Shown in pieces: positions 63,893-64,000 of a stretch of 64,000 nucleotides of DNA. The stretch's first letter is position 1; every line of letters begins with the position of its first letter. Made by a program: the position numbers and the translations under genes. The stretch covers positions 454,001 to 518,000 of the forward strand of contig JAWQUS010000003.1 of the NCBI GenBank assembly GCA_036365455.1, written 5' to 3'. The notes under the pieces are model-generated. The model was given only the letters and a program-made list of their open reading frames with translations. It had not been told where the DNA came from and did not search any database. The DNA is from Macrosoma leucophasiata (lineage: Eukaryota; Arthropoda; Insecta; Lepidoptera; Hedylidae).

Positions 63893-64000
63893 ATAATAAT
63901 AATAATGACAACCCATTATACGTCCCACTGCTGGGCACGAGTCTCTCCCCTTTTTGGGGAGAGGCCTGGAGCTTACTTCACCACGCTGCTCCAATGCGGA
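63893..64000 (-). mobile_element. 5S rRNA-derived SINE (family D), copy 5, cut by the window end
   Basis: Starts with the (TAA)n tail on plus, then ACAACCCATTATACGTCCCA and CTGGGCACGAGTCTCTCCCC, the reverse complement of the family D 3' end. Confidence 0.85.

Overview
The window is insect nuclear DNA, almost certainly from a moth or butterfly. It is AT-rich, intron-containing and packed with short interspersed repeats. Its one complete host gene encodes a hexamerin of the methionine-rich (Bombyx SP1/SSP1-like) storage-protein type, a lineage typical of Lepidoptera. There is no sign of prokaryotic, viral or organellar sequence. The species cannot be named from the sequence alone.

Host genes. 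(1) 26.4-32.6 kb, plus strand: a five-exon storage-protein gene of 750 codons with a TATA box, a short 5' leader and a promoter-proximal inverted repeat carrying GATA-type motifs. All eight splice ends are canonical and all phases agree. (2) 21.4-21.6 kb, minus strand: one exon resembling the second coding exon of tomosyn (syntaxin-binding protein 5, Lgl/WD40 family); the rest lies outside the window or was not found. (3) 46.8-47.4 kb, minus strand: an unrecognised C-terminal or short coding region split by a tRNA-derived SINE. (4) 62.7 kb, minus strand: a possible 43-bp exon. (5) 2.3-2.5 kb, plus strand: a THAP zinc-finger first exon carrying two homopolymer-associated frameshifts.

Mobile DNA fills most of the rest. 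Two elements look structurally complete: a mariner (44.70-45.98 kb, 341-codon D,D34D transposase, TIRs, TA duplication) and an RTE-type LINE (56.98-60.18 kb, 1034-codon endonuclease/reverse-transcriptase ORF, 11-bp target duplication). Fragments of at least five other retroelement types are present, including Penelope-like GIY-YIG remnants. SINE-like families: 'B', a roughly 290-bp A-tailed repeat with about 33 copies or fragments; 'A', tRNA-derived, about 320 bp; 'E', tRNA-derived, about 210 bp; and 'D', whose head matches 5S rRNA. Several TIR or fold-back elements, a family of 305-bp tandem units holding tRNA-like sequences and a 774-bp pure GAGGA array complete the picture. Family letters A-J are labels made for this report.

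Layout: 0-3 kb, 5S-SINE, THAP relic, tRNA-like repeat; 3-5.5 kb, cluster of direct repeats; 5.5-21 kb, repeats and fold-back elements; 21-24 kb, tomosyn-like exon and SINEs; 24-26.2 kb, LINE fragment, GAGGA array, RTE tail, SINE A; 26.2-32.6 kb, storage-protein gene; 33-44.6 kb, repeats; 44.7-46 kb, mariner; 46.8-47.4 kb, split exon; 47.8-56.9 kb, repeats, tandem tRNA-like units and a 950-bp inverted repeat; 57-60.2 kb, intact LINE; 60.2-64 kb, MITE, nested SINEs, Penelope remnant and a 5S-SINE cut by the window end.

Two themes stand out. Insertions are heavily nested, so their relative order can be read. There is also an unusual number of near-perfect snap-back hairpins (arms 12-68 nt, spacers 0-43 nt), several exactly at repeat boundaries. 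Small interval coordinates for repeats were read by eye and may be off by a few bases.
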